A stretch of DNA of 42,739 nt from Colwellia marinimaniae (GCF_002207865.1 NZ_BDQM01000030.1:1-42739), one strand, 5' to 3'. Shown: positions 31,311 to 41,108, counted from the first letter of the stretch. Notes: generated by a model from the letters alone, not told the origin. Translations and numbers: made by a program.

Positions 31311-33728
31311 ATGACTAAAACTTTTACTGCCCTTGCAGATCAAACCCGTATTGGGGTAGATGATCTAACCTCTCCCTTGTCAGCTTCATTATTTTCCGAT
31401 AATCAAAAATCAGCCAGTAGCGCCCTTGATACTGACTCACAAGGCTTTGTTGGCCATGAACGGGCCAAAGAGGCCTTAGCATTCGGTTTATCAATGTCGA
31501 CCATAGGTTTTAATGTTTTTGCTATGGGTGAACACGGCACGGGGCGACAAACATTAATTAAACAAATGTTAACTTCGCTGGCCACTGAGAAAAAGGCACC
31601 TGATGAATGGTGCTACACCAATAACTTTGAGGAAAGCCATATTCCATTAACCTTGTCCCTTAAACCAGGCGATGGCAAGCAACTATTATTCAGCATGAAT
31701 AAGTTTATTGATGGTTTACTCAGTTTATTCCCTGATGTTTTTGATAACCCGGGTTACCAAAGACAAAAATCAGCCATTGATAGGGAATTTAATAAAAAAT
31801 ACGACCAAGCCATTAGTATTGTGGAAGAAGCGGCCTTAAAAGATAACGTGGTTTTATATGAAGAAAATGGCGAATTGGGCTTCTCGCCTTTGGTTGACGG
31901 TAAACCCTTAAGTGATAAAGAATTTGCTAATTTAAAGGAAACGGAACGAACCAAGTTTTATCAACTACTGAGCGTATTAGAGAATGTTCTTTCTGAGCAA
32001 TTATTAGAATTACCACTGTGGAAGCGACTGTCTTTTGATCAATTAAGAAAACTTAAAAATGACACCGCTGAAAAAGCCATTAAACCTTATTTAACTGAAT
32101 TGGAAAAATCATTTAGTAATAATCAAGATGTATTAAAATATTTAGAGACAGTAAAAAACCATGTAGTGGATGTGGTATTAGAGATTTTAGTCAGCGAATC
32201 TGATGATGCACCAACAGATAAAGAGTTACGCAAATTGATGGTGGAGCGTTTTTTGCCCAATTTACTTGTACCTCGCGATGAATCTCAAGGCGCTCCGGTC
32301 ATTTATGAGCAAAACCCAAGCTATCAAAACCTATTTGGTCATGTTGATTTTGCCAGCTTTCAAGGCAGTAGTTATACCAGTTATCGTTTAATCAGACCTG
32401 GTGCTTTACATAAGGCTAATGGCGGTTATTTATTATTAGATGCCGATAAAGTATTAAGCCAACCTATGGTGTGGTCGCGCTTGAAACTTGCCTTGAAAAC
32501 TCAGCAAATTACCATTGAGAATCCTTATTCAGACCTTAGTCAGCCAAATGGCTATAGCTTGCAGCCAGAAAAAATCCCCCTGCAAGTTAAAGTGGTACTA
32601 CTTGGTGATGCTGAAATTTATTATACCTTACAAGATTATGATCAGGAGTTTACTGAACTTTTTCGGGTGTTAGCTGATTTTGATCGCCATCTCGATAAAA
32701 CGGATAGTAATTTAATTGCTTTTGGTCGTTTAATAAGGCGACGTGCTAAGCAATATAATTACCCCGAGGTTAGTAATGAAGCGGTATTAGAGTTGGTTCG
32801 TTATGCGCTAAGACGCGGTGAACATAAACACAAAATTTCAGCCAATATAGTGCAAGTAAATGATTTACTCGATGAAGCAAATTATTGCTGGCAACAGCAA
32901 GGTGCTACGGGGAATTTAACCGCACAGCATATTGCTTTGGCACAAGCGGCTAAAAAACGTCGTATTGGTCGAATCAGTGAAACCTGGCTCAGTGAAATTA
33001 AAGAGCGGCAAGTTTTAATTAATACCGAAGGGGAATGCCTAGCTAAGGTAAATGGTTTAACTGTCTTAGAAATAGGTGATAGTGTTTTTGGTACCCCAGC
33101 CCGTATAACCGCAACCGTATATGCGGGTAGTGAAGGCGTAACCGATATTGAGGGAGAGGTAGACTTAGGCAAATCTATTCATTCAAAAGGGGTTTTACTG
33201 TTAACAGGATATTTAGGCCATAAATACGGGCAAACATTTGCGGTAAATATTTCCGCTAATATTGCCATAGAACAATCCTATGGCCATATTGATGGTGATA
33301 GTGCTTCTATGGCTGAACTTTGTGCACTTATCTCTGCCATTACCTTATTACCGATAGATCAAAGCCTAGCGATAACAGGATCAATTAATCAACATGGTGA
33401 AGTGCAATCTATTGGCGGTGTTAATGAGAAAATAGAAGGTTTCTTCCAGTTGTGCCAAGACAAAGGTTTAACCGGAAAGCAAGGGGTCATCATTCCACAA
33501 ACCAATGTTATTAATTTAATGCTTAATGATGAGGTGATAGCGGCGGTTTCTCGCGGTGAATTTTCCATCTATGCCGTTGAAACTATTGATCAAGCGCTGG
33601 AACTCTTAATGAAAGTTGATGCCGGTGTTATTAGTCGAACCGGGCGCTATCCACGTAAATCTATTCATGGTTTAGCCCTTGATAAACTCCAAAATTTTGC
33701 CGATTTACTTAATGGTGCTGAGGAATAA
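31311..33728 (+). CDS. Lon-like ATP-dependent serine protease (YcbZ-related, long form)
   Basis: This 805-aa protein has an N-terminal AAA-type region with the P-loop GEHGTGRQT (73-81), in which Arg replaces the usual Lys, as in this Lon-like family. A helical insertion follows (about 130-290), then FGHVDF...GGYLLLDADKVL (about 345-385) with the Walker B-like Asp. The C-terminal Lon protease domain carries catalytic S664 (GDSASM) and K707 (GGVNEKIEGF). It is distinct from canonical Lon, which lacks the insertion. It probably degrades or remodels selected proteins; substrates are unknown. AAAGGA stands 9 bp before the ATG. It is monocistronic. Confidence 0.9.
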   Translation: MTKTFTALADQTRIGVDDLTSPLSASLFSDNQKSASSALDTDSQGFVGHERAKEALAFGLSMSTIGFNVFAMGEHGTGRQTLIKQMLTSLATEKKAPDEWCYTNNFEESHIPLTLSLKPGDGKQLLFSMNKFIDGLLSLFPDVFDNPGYQRQKSAIDREFNKKYDQAISIVEEAALKDNVVLYEENGELGFSPLVDGKPLSDKEFANLKETERTKFYQLLSVLENVLSEQLLELPLWKRLSFDQLRKLKNDTAEKAIKPYLTELEKSFSNNQDVLKYLETVKNHVVDVVLEILVSESDDAPTDKELRKLMVERFLPNLLVPRDESQGAPVIYEQNPSYQNLFGHVDFASFQGSSYTSYRLIRPGALHKANGGYLLLDADKVLSQPMVWSRLKLALKTQQITIENPYSDLSQPNGYSLQPEKIPLQVKVVLLGDAEIYYTLQDYDQEFTELFRVLADFDRHLDKTDSNLIAFGRLIRRRAKQYNYPEVSNEAVLELVRYALRRGEHKHKISANIVQVNDLLDEANYCWQQQGATGNLTAQHIALAQAAKKRRIGRISETWLSEIKERQVLINTEGECLAKVNGLTVLEIGDSVFGTPARITATVYAGSEGVTDIEGEVDLGKSIHSKGVLLLTGYLGHKYGQTFAVNISANIAIEQSYGHIDGDSASMAELCALISAITLLPIDQSLAITGSINQHGEVQSIGGVNEKIEGFFQLCQDKGLTGKQGVIIPQTNVINLMLNDEVIAAVSRGEFSIYAVETIDQALELLMKVDAGVISRTGRYPRKSIHGLALDKLQNFADLLNGAEE

Positions 33729-34149
33729 ATGGCGCCGAAGAGTCATCTTATCTGACTCTGTTGTAGTTGAGTGTTGCTGAGTAAACAAGCGAGATGCGTA
33801 TACGCTCTTTGACATCCTGTCACCGCGATATACCGTTCGTCCTGAACATAATCCCGTCATGGGGCTCTACACAAGCATTAGGACAGTATGTTCCTGTACT
33901 GTCTAATCAGGTATATCCATTACCTTCATGCTGGTGAAGCTCGCTTTTACCACTTCAGCAACACGCAACATAAAATTATATAGTTACCATGTGGACCACA
34001 GTATCATGGAACATAGGCTATTATTTGTATCCATTGATAGGTGTAAATATAAGCTCTGGTAGCTCAATAATTACACTGCGTCCAGGTTTTTGTTATGGTG
34101 TTTAACCTAACCTAACCTAACCAAACCAAACCTGCGGTATAACATTTAA
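33729..34149. other. Gene-free stretch with palindrome and pentanucleotide repeat
   Basis: This 421 bp has no convincing gene on either strand. ATTAGGACAGTA (33878-33888 region) is nearly perfectly inverted at 33897-33907 (TACTGTCTAAT), with one bulged base. Four TAACC units followed by two AAACC units span 34103-34132, just before the broken PilZ-like gene. The rest is of mixed composition and could be a decayed gene or repeat element. Confidence 0.5.
34103..34132 (+). repeat. Pentanucleotide tandem repeat (TAACC)4(AAACC)2
   Basis: This is a simple sequence repeat of six 5-bp units starting 47 bp before the PilZ-like frame. Such tracts can change length by slippage; no function is shown. 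Confidence 0.85.
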
Positions 34150-34665
34150 ATGGAATTTTCGACGGAAGAACTGGATTTTTTCAATAATATTTTTACTAAA
34201 ACATCAACTGATTGCATGGTGACGGGTACAGAACACCAGCTTAGTATGCAAACTGAGGTGCCACAATCGTTAAAACAAGTGTTAGTTGGCAGTAAATTAA
34301 CACTATTAGCCGAAATTAGTCACTATCAATTATGGTTTCCTGTCTCGCTCTCACTGAATAACTTAGGTGAGTTCTCACCTAAGTTAGCTACCTCCGAAAT
34401 AATTGATGTCACTTTCTGCCACTGGGTTAACGTTAAAAATGGCTAGCTCCGAGGGTAAGAACTTAGATTTACAGCAGGCTTCATTAGAAATGAGTTTAGC
34501 GGGCGAAGAGCCGCTAAACTCGAACTTGACTTGGTTCAACATGAAGAAAATGTTGTTGCCGCTAAATTTACAGACTTACAACAAGGTCGGCAGGCATTAA
34601 GAACGTTTCTATTTAATTCACACAAAATCAAATACCCCAACCTATATCAAGACGTTATTTTATAA
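34150..34665 (+). pseudogene. PilZ-like gene broken by two compensating frame changes
   Basis: The coding sense moves between frames. Frame one runs from ATG 34150 to about 34410 (TEELDFFNNIF ... LWFPVSLSLNNLGEF). The +1 frame runs from about 34403 to 34505 (LSATGLTLKMASSEGKN). Frame one resumes to the TAA at 34663-34665 (AAKLELDLVQHEEN ... QDVIL). The total is 172 codons, so the two shifts cancel. In frame one the gap holds stops at 34444 and 34456. LSATGLTL resembles the DxSxxG part of a PilZ (c-di-GMP-binding) domain; the RxxxR part is not visible and may be lost in the damaged stretch. Either this is a pseudogene or two base-call errors lie about 100 bp apart. The family call is tentative. 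Confidence 0.7.
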
Positions 34666-34670
34666 AGTTC

Positions 34671-34698
34671 TTGTTAATTCTGTCGTTCTCTGTATAAT
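34671..34698 (+). promoter_or_regulatory. Sigma-70 promoter of the deaD/csdA transcript
   Basis: TTGTTA (34671-34676) and a perfect TATAAT (34693-34698) are 16 bp apart, followed by GC-rich GCGCGCC. The start point would be near 34705, about 360 nt before the helicase ATG. Confidence 0.8.
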
Positions 34699-34704
34699 GC
34701 GCGC

Positions 34705-35066
34705 CTCGATAACAAGGTGAATGTTTTTTACCTTAAGTTAGTCCGACGGCTTACTTATACTAATTATCAAATAGTTAAACAAAGGTATAAGTATATCGAG
34801 ATGAGTGGGGTTTTACCGCCCAATAGACTTGCCCAGCTAATTCGCCCCTAGAATTAGCAAGAAATATAGCGTCAAGAGCACGCTATATGCCTAAAGTCTT
34901 CCTGGTGGTTTCCTCGTATATTTACGCAGGTTAAGACTTAGCAATTTAAATCAAATGCTATAAAAGTGCAGCTAATTAACAACCGTTAATTTGGCGGCCT
35001 CTTGGTGATTGATTTTTAATATTGCTCCCAAGTAATATGCCTGCCTTGAGAAGATGAACATTTATT
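34705..35066 (+). promoter_or_regulatory. Long structured 5' leader of deaD/csdA
   Basis: Four consecutive stem-loops can be read directly: TACTTATAC 34752-34760 with 34785-34793; GCTAATTC 34836-34843 with 34851-34858 (7-nt loop); ATATAGCGT 34864-34872 with 34880-34888 (7-nt loop); CTAAAGTCTT 34891-34900 with AAGACTTAG 34933-34941 (one bulge). Cold-shock helicase genes in enterics also have long leaders that control translation and stability at low temperature. No known riboswitch class is recognised. Confidence 0.7.
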
Positions 35067-36890
35067 ATGACCGATCAAAGCAATCCCGAAAATACCGAAA
35101 ATACTGAAGCTGTTACATTTGATTCTTTAGGTTTACCTGAAGATTTATTATCTGCGATAACGTCTATCGGCTTCACTTCAGCAACTGATATTCAAGCACA
35201 AACTATTCCTCCGCTTTTAGCTGGTAAAGATGTTTTAGGTGAAGCGCAAACAGGTACAGGTAAAACAGCTGCTTTTGGCTTACCTGCACTAGCAAAAATA
35301 GATACTTCAATTAAAAAACCACAATTGATGGTTTTAGCACCAACACGTGAATTAGCAATGCAAGTTGCTGAAGCCATAGAATCTTTCGGTAAAAACATGC
35401 AAGGTTTACGTGTTGCTACCTTATATGGTGGTCAATCCTATGGACCACAATTTCAACAACTAGAGCGTGGCGCACAAGTTGTTGTCGGCACTCCAGGTCG
35501 TTTAATGGACCATTTACGTCGTAAAAGCTTAAAATTAGATGACTTACGCGTTTGTGTATTAGATGAAGCCGATGAAATGTTAAACATGGGTTTCTTAGAA
35601 GATATCCAGTGGATTTTAGACCATTTACCAAAAACTACACAAATGTGTTTGTTCTCGGCAACTATGCCACAAGCAATCAGAAAAATTGCTAACCGTTTCT
35701 TAAAAGATCCGGAGCATATAAAAATTGCAGCATTAAAAAAATCCAAAGCAAATATTACTCAGTACGCATGGAAAGTAAGCGGTATTAGCAAAATGACGGC
35801 ATTGGAGCGTATTGCTGAAACTGTTGAATTTGATGCCATGATTGTTTTTGTTCGTACACGAAATGATACCGTTGATATTGCTGAAAAGTTAGAGCGTGCT
35901 GGTTATCCTGCACTAGCCTTAAATGGTGATATGAACCAAGTACAACGTGAACGTTGTATTACTCAAATGAAGTCGGGTCAATCTTCTATCTTAGTAGCAA
36001 CCGATGTTGTTGCCCGTGGCTTAGATATCCCACGTATTTCTCATGTAATTAACTATGACTTGCCTGGTGATAACGAAGCGTATGTGCATCGCATTGGTCG
36101 TACCGGACGTGCAGGTCGTGAAGGCACAGCAATCTCATTTGTTCGTCCTCGTGAAATGTATTCATTACGTCACTATGAGCGTTTAACCTCTGGCACAGTG
36201 AATATGTATGAGTTACCAAATATTGAAGAACTTGGTAAAAAACGTATTGAACGTGCTCGTGTTGAAATTTCGACTATTGTCAGTGATAAAGATTTAACTA
36301 GTATGCGCGAAATTATTGAAGCCATGGCTGCAGAGTCTGAGCTGTCAATGACTGATTTAGCCGCAGCTTTGTTATATCAAAAACAGTTAAAGCAACCACT
36401 ACAGCCGAAAGAAGATCCTAAACCGCGTCGTGATACTCGTGATAATAGTCGCGACAGAAACAGCCGAGATCGTAATGACCGAGGTGGTAGAGATAATCGT
36501 CGTGACTCTCGTAGTGATAGCCGTGGAGAGCGAAATGGCAACCGTGGCTCACGTGATGACAGACCTCGTAAAGAAAAAGTAAACCGTAACGATGTTGATT
36601 GGCAGACTTACCGTCTTGAAGTAGGTAAAGACCATGGGGCACGTCCAGGTGATATTGTTGGTGCTATTGCCAATGAAATTTCACTTGATAGCAGTTATAT
36701 CGGTGCGATTAACTTGCACGATAAACATAGTTTTGTGCAATTACCAAAAGGTATTCCTGCCGACTTGTTTAACAAATTAAAAGCTGTCCGTGTCCGTCGT
36801 CAACCTCTAGCAATCACTACTTCAGATGAAGTTATTGTTAGTCAAAAACGTGCACCTCGTCGTACTGACCGTGCACCACGCCATAGCTAA
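35067..36890 (+). CDS. deaD: DEAD-box RNA helicase DeaD/CsdA
   Basis: This 607-aa helicase unwinds RNA in ribosome assembly and mRNA turnover, chiefly in the cold. The Q motif is at about 18-43, Walker A AQTGTGKT at 60-67, APTREL at 91-96, DEAD at 166-169, SAT at 197-199, and ARGLDIPRISHVINYD and HRIGRTGRAGR in domain 2. A highly charged Arg/Asp/Asn-rich linker (about 450-505) joins to a DbpA-type RNA-binding domain (about 510-585, VDWQTYRLEVGKDHGARPGDIVGAIANE-like start). It matches the CsdA architecture. The gene has its own promoter and a long structured leader and ends at a good terminator. It is a key cold-growth gene in psychrophiles. Confidence 0.96.
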   Translation: MTDQSNPENTENTEAVTFDSLGLPEDLLSAITSIGFTSATDIQAQTIPPLLAGKDVLGEAQTGTGKTAAFGLPALAKIDTSIKKPQLMVLAPTRELAMQVAEAIESFGKNMQGLRVATLYGGQSYGPQFQQLERGAQVVVGTPGRLMDHLRRKSLKLDDLRVCVLDEADEMLNMGFLEDIQWILDHLPKTTQMCLFSATMPQAIRKIANRFLKDPEHIKIAALKKSKANITQYAWKVSGISKMTALERIAETVEFDAMIVFVRTRNDTVDIAEKLERAGYPALALNGDMNQVQRERCITQMKSGQSSILVATDVVARGLDIPRISHVINYDLPGDNEAYVHRIGRTGRAGREGTAISFVRPREMYSLRHYERLTSGTVNMYELPNIEELGKKRIERARVEISTIVSDKDLTSMREIIEAMAAESELSMTDLAAALLYQKQLKQPLQPKEDPKPRRDTRDNSRDRNSRDRNDRGGRDNRRDSRSDSRGERNGNRGSRDDRPRKEKVNRNDVDWQTYRLEVGKDHGARPGDIVGAIANEISLDSSYIGAINLHDKHSFVQLPKGIPADLFNKLKAVRVRRQPLAITTSDEVIVSQKRAPRRTDRAPRHS

Positions 36891-36922
36891 TATTTGTTAA
36901 TGTTTGTTAATATTTAATCTTT

Positions 36923-36948
36923 AAAAAGCGCCTGATGGCGCTTTTTTT
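36923..36948 (+). terminator. Rho-independent terminator of deaD
   Basis: AAAAAGCGCC (36923-36932) pairs with GGCGCTTTTT (36937-36946) around a TGAT tetraloop and runs into a T-tract. This is a textbook structure 32 bp after the stop. Confidence 0.93.
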
Positions 36949-36956
36949 GTTTTTTG

Positions 36957-36992
36957 TTAGCAGAAAAGCGATTTTAGTGGTTTTTCTGCTAA
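36957..36992. repeat. Second hairpin behind the deaD terminator
   Basis: TTAGCAGAAAA (36957-36967) is perfectly inverted at 36982-36992 with a 14-nt loop. It may be a back-up terminator or a regulatory element upstream of ybgC. Confidence 0.6.
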
Positions 36993-37100
36993 AAATTGTA
37001 AATTATTAACTCCGCAACCTTGTTTGCCTGTTGCTTTTTCTATTACTATAGAGCCATCTAGCTTAAGTCATCAATCAACTACAAAATAATACCCATAGTA

Positions 37101-37529
37101 ATGTCTGAAGAAGTATCTAAATTATCAACCGTGCACCATTTTGCTATTCGTGTCTATTACGAAGATACGGATGCTGGCGGTATTGTCTATTATGCCAATT
37201 ACTTAAAGTTTTTTGAGCGAGCACGTACCGAATGGTTACGAGAGATAGGGATAAATCAACAATATTTTTTGCAACAAAAACTAGGCTTTGTGGTCAGAAA
37301 GGTTGAAATGGATAACCTTGCCTCAGCCATGCTCGATGATTTACTTGAGGTGAAGTCAACAATAATAACCTTGAAACGTGCCAGTTTAGTGTTTCAACAA
37401 CAAATAACCAACCAAGCACAGCAAGTACTTTGTACCGCTAAAATACGTGTTGCTTGTGTTGATTTTAGCCAGAAAAAACCCTGTGCTATTCCAAAACCAA
37501 TACTAGGAGTCTTTAAACGTGTCAGCTGA
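37101..37529 (+). CDS. ybgC: Tol-Pal-associated acyl-CoA thioesterase YbgC
   Basis: This 142-aa hot-dog thioesterase has the 4HBT signature [20 protein letters not shown] with catalytic D24 (D18 in E. coli YbgC). It acts on short or medium acyl thioesters and is linked to phospholipid metabolism at the inner membrane. It is the first gene of the tol-pal operon; its 3' end overlaps tolQ by 11 nt, indicating coupled translation. Confidence 0.95.
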   Translation: MSEEVSKLSTVHHFAIRVYYEDTDAGGIVYYANYLKFFERARTEWLREIGINQQYFLQQKLGFVVRKVEMDNLASAMLDDLLEVKSTIITLKRASLVFQQQITNQAQQVLCTAKIRVACVDFSQKKPCAIPKPILGVFKRVS

Positions 37530-38211
37530 AATTTCCTTTTTTCGCTTAGTCATAGAAGCAAGCATATTAGTGCAATTTGTTATGCTTGTTTTACTCATCT
37601 TCTCAATTATGTGCTGGGCAATGATATTCCAGCGGAGAAACGTACTGAAAAAGGCCGAGTTAGCGTTAAAGGCGTTTGAAGATAAATTTTGGAGTGGTGC
37701 CGATTTAAGTAAGCTCTATAGTGATATCTCGGCTAAACCTCAAGTGCAAGGTATTGAAACCTTATTTATTGCCGGCTTTAAAGAATTTGCCCGATTAAGA
37801 AAAAGTCATATTGATAACCCACAAATTATTATCGATGGTACTTATCGTGCCATGCGTGTCGCATTATCCCGAGAAGTAGATAGTTTAGAGACCCACTTGC
37901 CCTTTATGGCAACCGTTGGCTCTATTAGTCCATATATTGGTTTATTTGGTACCGTGTGGGGTATCATGAATTCATTTATCGCTTTAGGTGCGGTAAAACA
38001 GGCGACACTTGCTATGGTGGCCCCCGGCATTGCCGAAGCATTAATCGCTACCGCCATGGGTCTTTTTGCTGCTATTCCTGCCGTCATTGCTTTTAACCGT
38101 TTTAGTCATAAAGTAGAAAAGCTGGAGAACAGCTATGGCAATTTTATGGATGAATTTTCAAGTATATTACAACGTCAATCTGCCGCTGAGCAATCTGCAC
38201 GTAAGGCATAA
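37519..38211 (+). CDS. tolQ: TolQ, proton-channel subunit of the Tol-Pal system
   Basis: This 230-aa inner-membrane protein has three membrane helices: one near the N-terminus (about 12-33) and two after the large cytoplasmic loop (about 133-155 and 168-192). The conserved [11 protein letters not shown] (about 143-153) and the [20 protein letters not shown] block match TolQ/ExbB/MotA proteins. With TolR it turns the proton gradient into force on TolA during cell constriction. The start is a GTG inside the end of ybgC. Confidence 0.96.
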   Translation: MSAEISFFRLVIEASILVQFVMLVLLIFSIMCWAMIFQRRNVLKKAELALKAFEDKFWSGADLSKLYSDISAKPQVQGIETLFIAGFKEFARLRKSHIDNPQIIIDGTYRAMRVALSREVDSLETHLPFMATVGSISPYIGLFGTVWGIMNSFIALGAVKQATLAMVAPGIAEALIATAMGLFAAIPAVIAFNRFSHKVEKLENSYGNFMDEFSSILQRQSAAEQSARKA

Positions 38212-38213
38212 CT

Positions 38214-38639
38214 ATGTACAAAAGAGTTAGACGCCGTATAGTGGCTGAAATTAATGTAGTACCCTATATCGATGTAATGTTGGTATTGCTAATTGTTTTT
38301 ATGATTAGCACCCCGTTAATTACCCAAGGGGTTAAAGTTGACTTACCACAAGCGGACGCTGAGCCCTTAGATGAGCAAAGTAAAACGCCATTAGTGGCCA
38401 GTATTGATGCGCAAGGACGGTATTACCTCACCGTCGGGGCCAACGAAAAAGAGCCTATGTCGGCAGAAGAAGTGGCAATATTAGTAAAAGCGCATCTAGC
38501 GATTGAACCGGGAACACCTGTGCTGGTAAATGGTGACGGCGCTGTTTCTTATAATGCGGTTATTCAACTTATGGTCTTGTTGCAAACTGTTGCCGGTGTG
38601 CCATCGATAGGTTTAATGACAGACTCTATAGGGGAATAG
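38214..38639 (+). CDS. tolR: TolR, Tol-Pal energising subunit
   Basis: This 141-aa protein has one membrane helix (about 17-38) that carries the proton-relay Asp in VVPYIDVMLVLLIVFM, as in ExbD/TolR. The periplasmic domain follows and ends in QLMVLLQTVAGVPSIGLMT. It starts 2 bp after the tolQ stop and is followed 1 bp later by tolA. Confidence 0.96.
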   Translation: MYKRVRRRIVAEINVVPYIDVMLVLLIVFMISTPLITQGVKVDLPQADAEPLDEQSKTPLVASIDAQGRYYLTVGANEKEPMSAEEVAILVKAHLAIEPGTPVLVNGDGAVSYNAVIQLMVLLQTVAGVPSIGLMTDSIGE

Positions 38640-38640
38640 C

Positions 38641-39585
38641 GTGGCACAGCAACGAGCTTCTGTTTTTATTAAAAAATCGGCCTATTCTAAAGCCATAGCG
38701 TTCAGTATTGCTTTACACATAGTGTTACTTTTTGGCTTGTTTGCCGGGGATTTTTCCTCCATTCCCGAGCCGAAACCCACCCCGTCAGCACAAACTTTAG
38801 AGCCGATAAAAGCTGTGATTATCGATAAAGCAAAATTTGAACAAGCAATAAAGAGAATACAGCAACAAAAAACAGCACAACTTGATGCAGAGAAAAAACG
38901 TTTAAAAGCGGTAGAAAAGCGGGTAACTGATGCCAAAAAGCGTCGGGCCAGAGAAGAAGCTCGTATCAAGAAATTAGAGCGTCAGCGTAAGAAAAAAGAA
39001 CAAGAAAAAATTAAGGCGGATAAAGCGGCTAAGTCATCGAAAGTAAAAGCGGCCAAAGCTGAAAAAATTCGCTTACAAAAAGAGCAAGAAAAGCAAGTGG
39101 CTGAAAAAGCGGCTGCCGTTGCTCGCTCAAAGCGTTTAAAAGAAGAAGCTGCAGCTAAAAAAGTAGCAGAGCTTCGTCTTGAAAAAATTGCTGAACGTAA
39201 GCGACAAGAAGTAGCCGCTAAAGAACAAGCAATTCAAGATGATATGTTAGCAAAACAAATGGCGGCTGAAATGGCAAGCCGTAATCAAGCTCGTCAGCAA
39301 CAAGTGATGACTGAGATTGCACGGTATTCTGCCTTGATCACCCAGAGTATCAATCGTCATATGAGAAAAGATCGTAGCACCATGGCTGATAAGTCTTGTA
39401 AATTGACCATCATTTTGGCGCCTTCAGGCTTTGTTACCGACGTTAAAGTGGGGCAAGGTGATAAAACGGTATGTGCTGCGGCGAAAAATGCCATTTATAA
39501 AGCGGGAACTTTACCGGTATCTAAAGACCCTGAAGTCTTTAAAGAAATGCGTCGATTAGCAGTAACCGTTGTACCTGAGTTTTAG
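38641..39585 (+). CDS. tolA: TolA, trans-periplasmic linker
   Basis: This 314-aa protein has a membrane anchor (about 17-36) with the His of the SHLS-like helix (IALHIVLLFGLF). A long Lys/Glu/Ala-rich helical domain II (about 65-225) spans the periplasm. The C-terminal globular domain III (about 225-314, with C252 and C279 and SPSGFVTDVKVGQGDKTVC-like core) contacts TolB and Pal. The start codon is GTG. Domain II drives a strong composition bias, so other-frame open stretches here are not genes. Confidence 0.95.
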   Translation: MAQQRASVFIKKSAYSKAIAFSIALHIVLLFGLFAGDFSSIPEPKPTPSAQTLEPIKAVIIDKAKFEQAIKRIQQQKTAQLDAEKKRLKAVEKRVTDAKKRRAREEARIKKLERQRKKKEQEKIKADKAAKSSKVKAAKAEKIRLQKEQEKQVAEKAAAVARSKRLKEEAAAKKVAELRLEKIAERKRQEVAAKEQAIQDDMLAKQMAAEMASRNQARQQQVMTEIARYSALITQSINRHMRKDRSTMADKSCKLTIILAPSGFVTDVKVGQGDKTVCAAAKNAIYKAGTLPVSKDPEVFKEMRRLAVTVVPEF

Positions 39586-39696
39586 CATTTATTAGCGCTA
39601 ACGTGGTGTTGAGTAAAAAATATTTAGTGCCGAACGTAGTTTTGCCCTAGGTATTACGTTAAAAATGCACCTAATTAAAGGGATAAAATAGAGAAC

Positions 39697-41046
39697 ATGA
39701 GATTATTACCAAGCATACTAATCAGCGCACTTATTGCGTTGGCTTCACCTCGTGCGATGGCAGCATTAGAAATAGTCATTACCGGCGGCGTAGATAGTGC
39801 TCGTCCTATTGCCATTGTTCCTTTTAAATGGCTGGGTAGTGGCGTCAGACCTGAGTCATTATCACAGGTTATTAGTGATGATTTATTACGAAGTGGTAAA
39901 TTTAGTCCTATCGCAGCAGACAAGTTCCCTGAGACTATTGTTGATGAGAAAAATATTGATTACAGTGCTTGGGCAAGTTTGGGTGCTGAAGCCCTTGTTA
40001 TTGGTCAAATCAAAGAAATTTCCATCGGCCGTTATCAAGTAAGCTACCAATTAATTGACGTTATTCGCGGGCAAATTACCGGCGGTCAAACGTCAATGCT
40101 CAGTAATGGTAAACTGGTGCAAGCACAAGATCATATCTTAGCGCAAAGCAGTGCCAATATTAATACTAACCAAGCTCGTCGTTATGCTCATAGCATTAGC
40201 AATGTTATCTATGAAAAACTCACCGGCAGTAAAGGCGCGTTTTTAAGTAAAATTGCCTATATTATTGTTCGCGATCAAGGGAAATATCCATATCAACTGG
40301 CTTTTGCCGATTATGATGGTTTTAACGAACACGTCTTGTTAAGTTCTAAAGAACCACTAATGTCGCCCACCTGGCGACCAAATGGCGAGCAGTTGGCGTA
40401 TGTTTCCTTTGAAAATCGTCAAGCACAAATACATACCATTGATATCTATACTGGTGAGCGCAAGCTGATCAGCTCTTTTAAGGGCATAAACAGTGCACCT
40501 CGCTTCTCACCCGATGGTAAAAGTATGGCTATGGTACTGTCAAAAGATGGCAATCCGGATATCTATGTCATGTCGTTAGCGAGCAAAAAAATACGTCGTA
40601 TTACCCGAAATAGAGCAATAGATACCGAGCCAAGTTGGACACCTGATGGTAAATCATTGATATTTAGTTCAGAACGGGGTGGAAAACCTCAGCTATATCG
40701 CGTAGATTTAGCCGGGGGGAAAGTAAGACGTTTGACGTTTGACGGCGAAATGAACCTTGGCGGTTCAGTAACCCCTGATGGTAAACAGCTGATCATGGTC
40801 AATAGAACTCGCGGTAAATATCGTTTAGCGAAACAAGACTTAACTTCTGGTTTATTCCAGGTATTAACCGATACACGTTTAGACGAGTCGCCAAGTGTGT
40901 CACCTAATGGTGGTATGATCATATATAGCACCTTATATAATAATCGACAAGTGTTGGGTTTAGTGTCGGTAGACGGACGATTTAAAGCTAGATTACCGGC
41001 ACTTGATGGTCAAGTGAAGTCACCAGCCTGGTCACCATTTTTATAA
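39697..41046 (+). CDS. tolB: TolB, periplasmic beta-propeller
   Basis: This 449-aa periplasmic protein has a signal peptide (1-22, cleavage near AMA). The N-terminal domain starts [21 protein letters not shown], typical of TolB. A six-bladed propeller follows, with repeats ending in SPDGK/TPDGK, such as [25 protein letters not shown] and [11 protein letters not shown]. It switches Pal between peptidoglycan and TolA. It lies 111 bp after tolA, the widest gap in the operon. Confidence 0.96.
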   Translation: MRLLPSILISALIALASPRAMAALEIVITGGVDSARPIAIVPFKWLGSGVRPESLSQVISDDLLRSGKFSPIAADKFPETIVDEKNIDYSAWASLGAEALVIGQIKEISIGRYQVSYQLIDVIRGQITGGQTSMLSNGKLVQAQDHILAQSSANINTNQARRYAHSISNVIYEKLTGSKGAFLSKIAYIIVRDQGKYPYQLAFADYDGFNEHVLLSSKEPLMSPTWRPNGEQLAYVSFENRQAQIHTIDIYTGERKLISSFKGINSAPRFSPDGKSMAMVLSKDGNPDIYVMSLASKKIRRITRNRAIDTEPSWTPDGKSLIFSSERGGKPQLYRVDLAGGKVRRLTFDGEMNLGGSVTPDGKQLIMVNRTRGKYRLAKQDLTSGLFQVLTDTRLDESPSVSPNGGMIIYSTLYNNRQVLGLVSVDGRFKARLPALDGQVKSPAWSPFL

Positions 41047-41108
41047 TAATAATATGTAAAAAAAACTAATTAATCTTTAACTTATATTTTTGAATAAAGG
41101 AAAATAAA

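Noticed and set aside
32882..33172. Minus-strand gene opposite the Lon-like protease
   Set aside because: It lies fully inside a well-supported coding region and has no recognisable product or start signal.
34103..34132. Telomere-like repeat
   Set aside because: Only six short units inside a bacterial chromosome; best read as a simple sequence repeat.
38682..38969. Minus-strand gene opposite tolA
   Set aside because: It is a composition shadow of the Lys/Ala/Glu-rich tolA frame, with no ribosome site.
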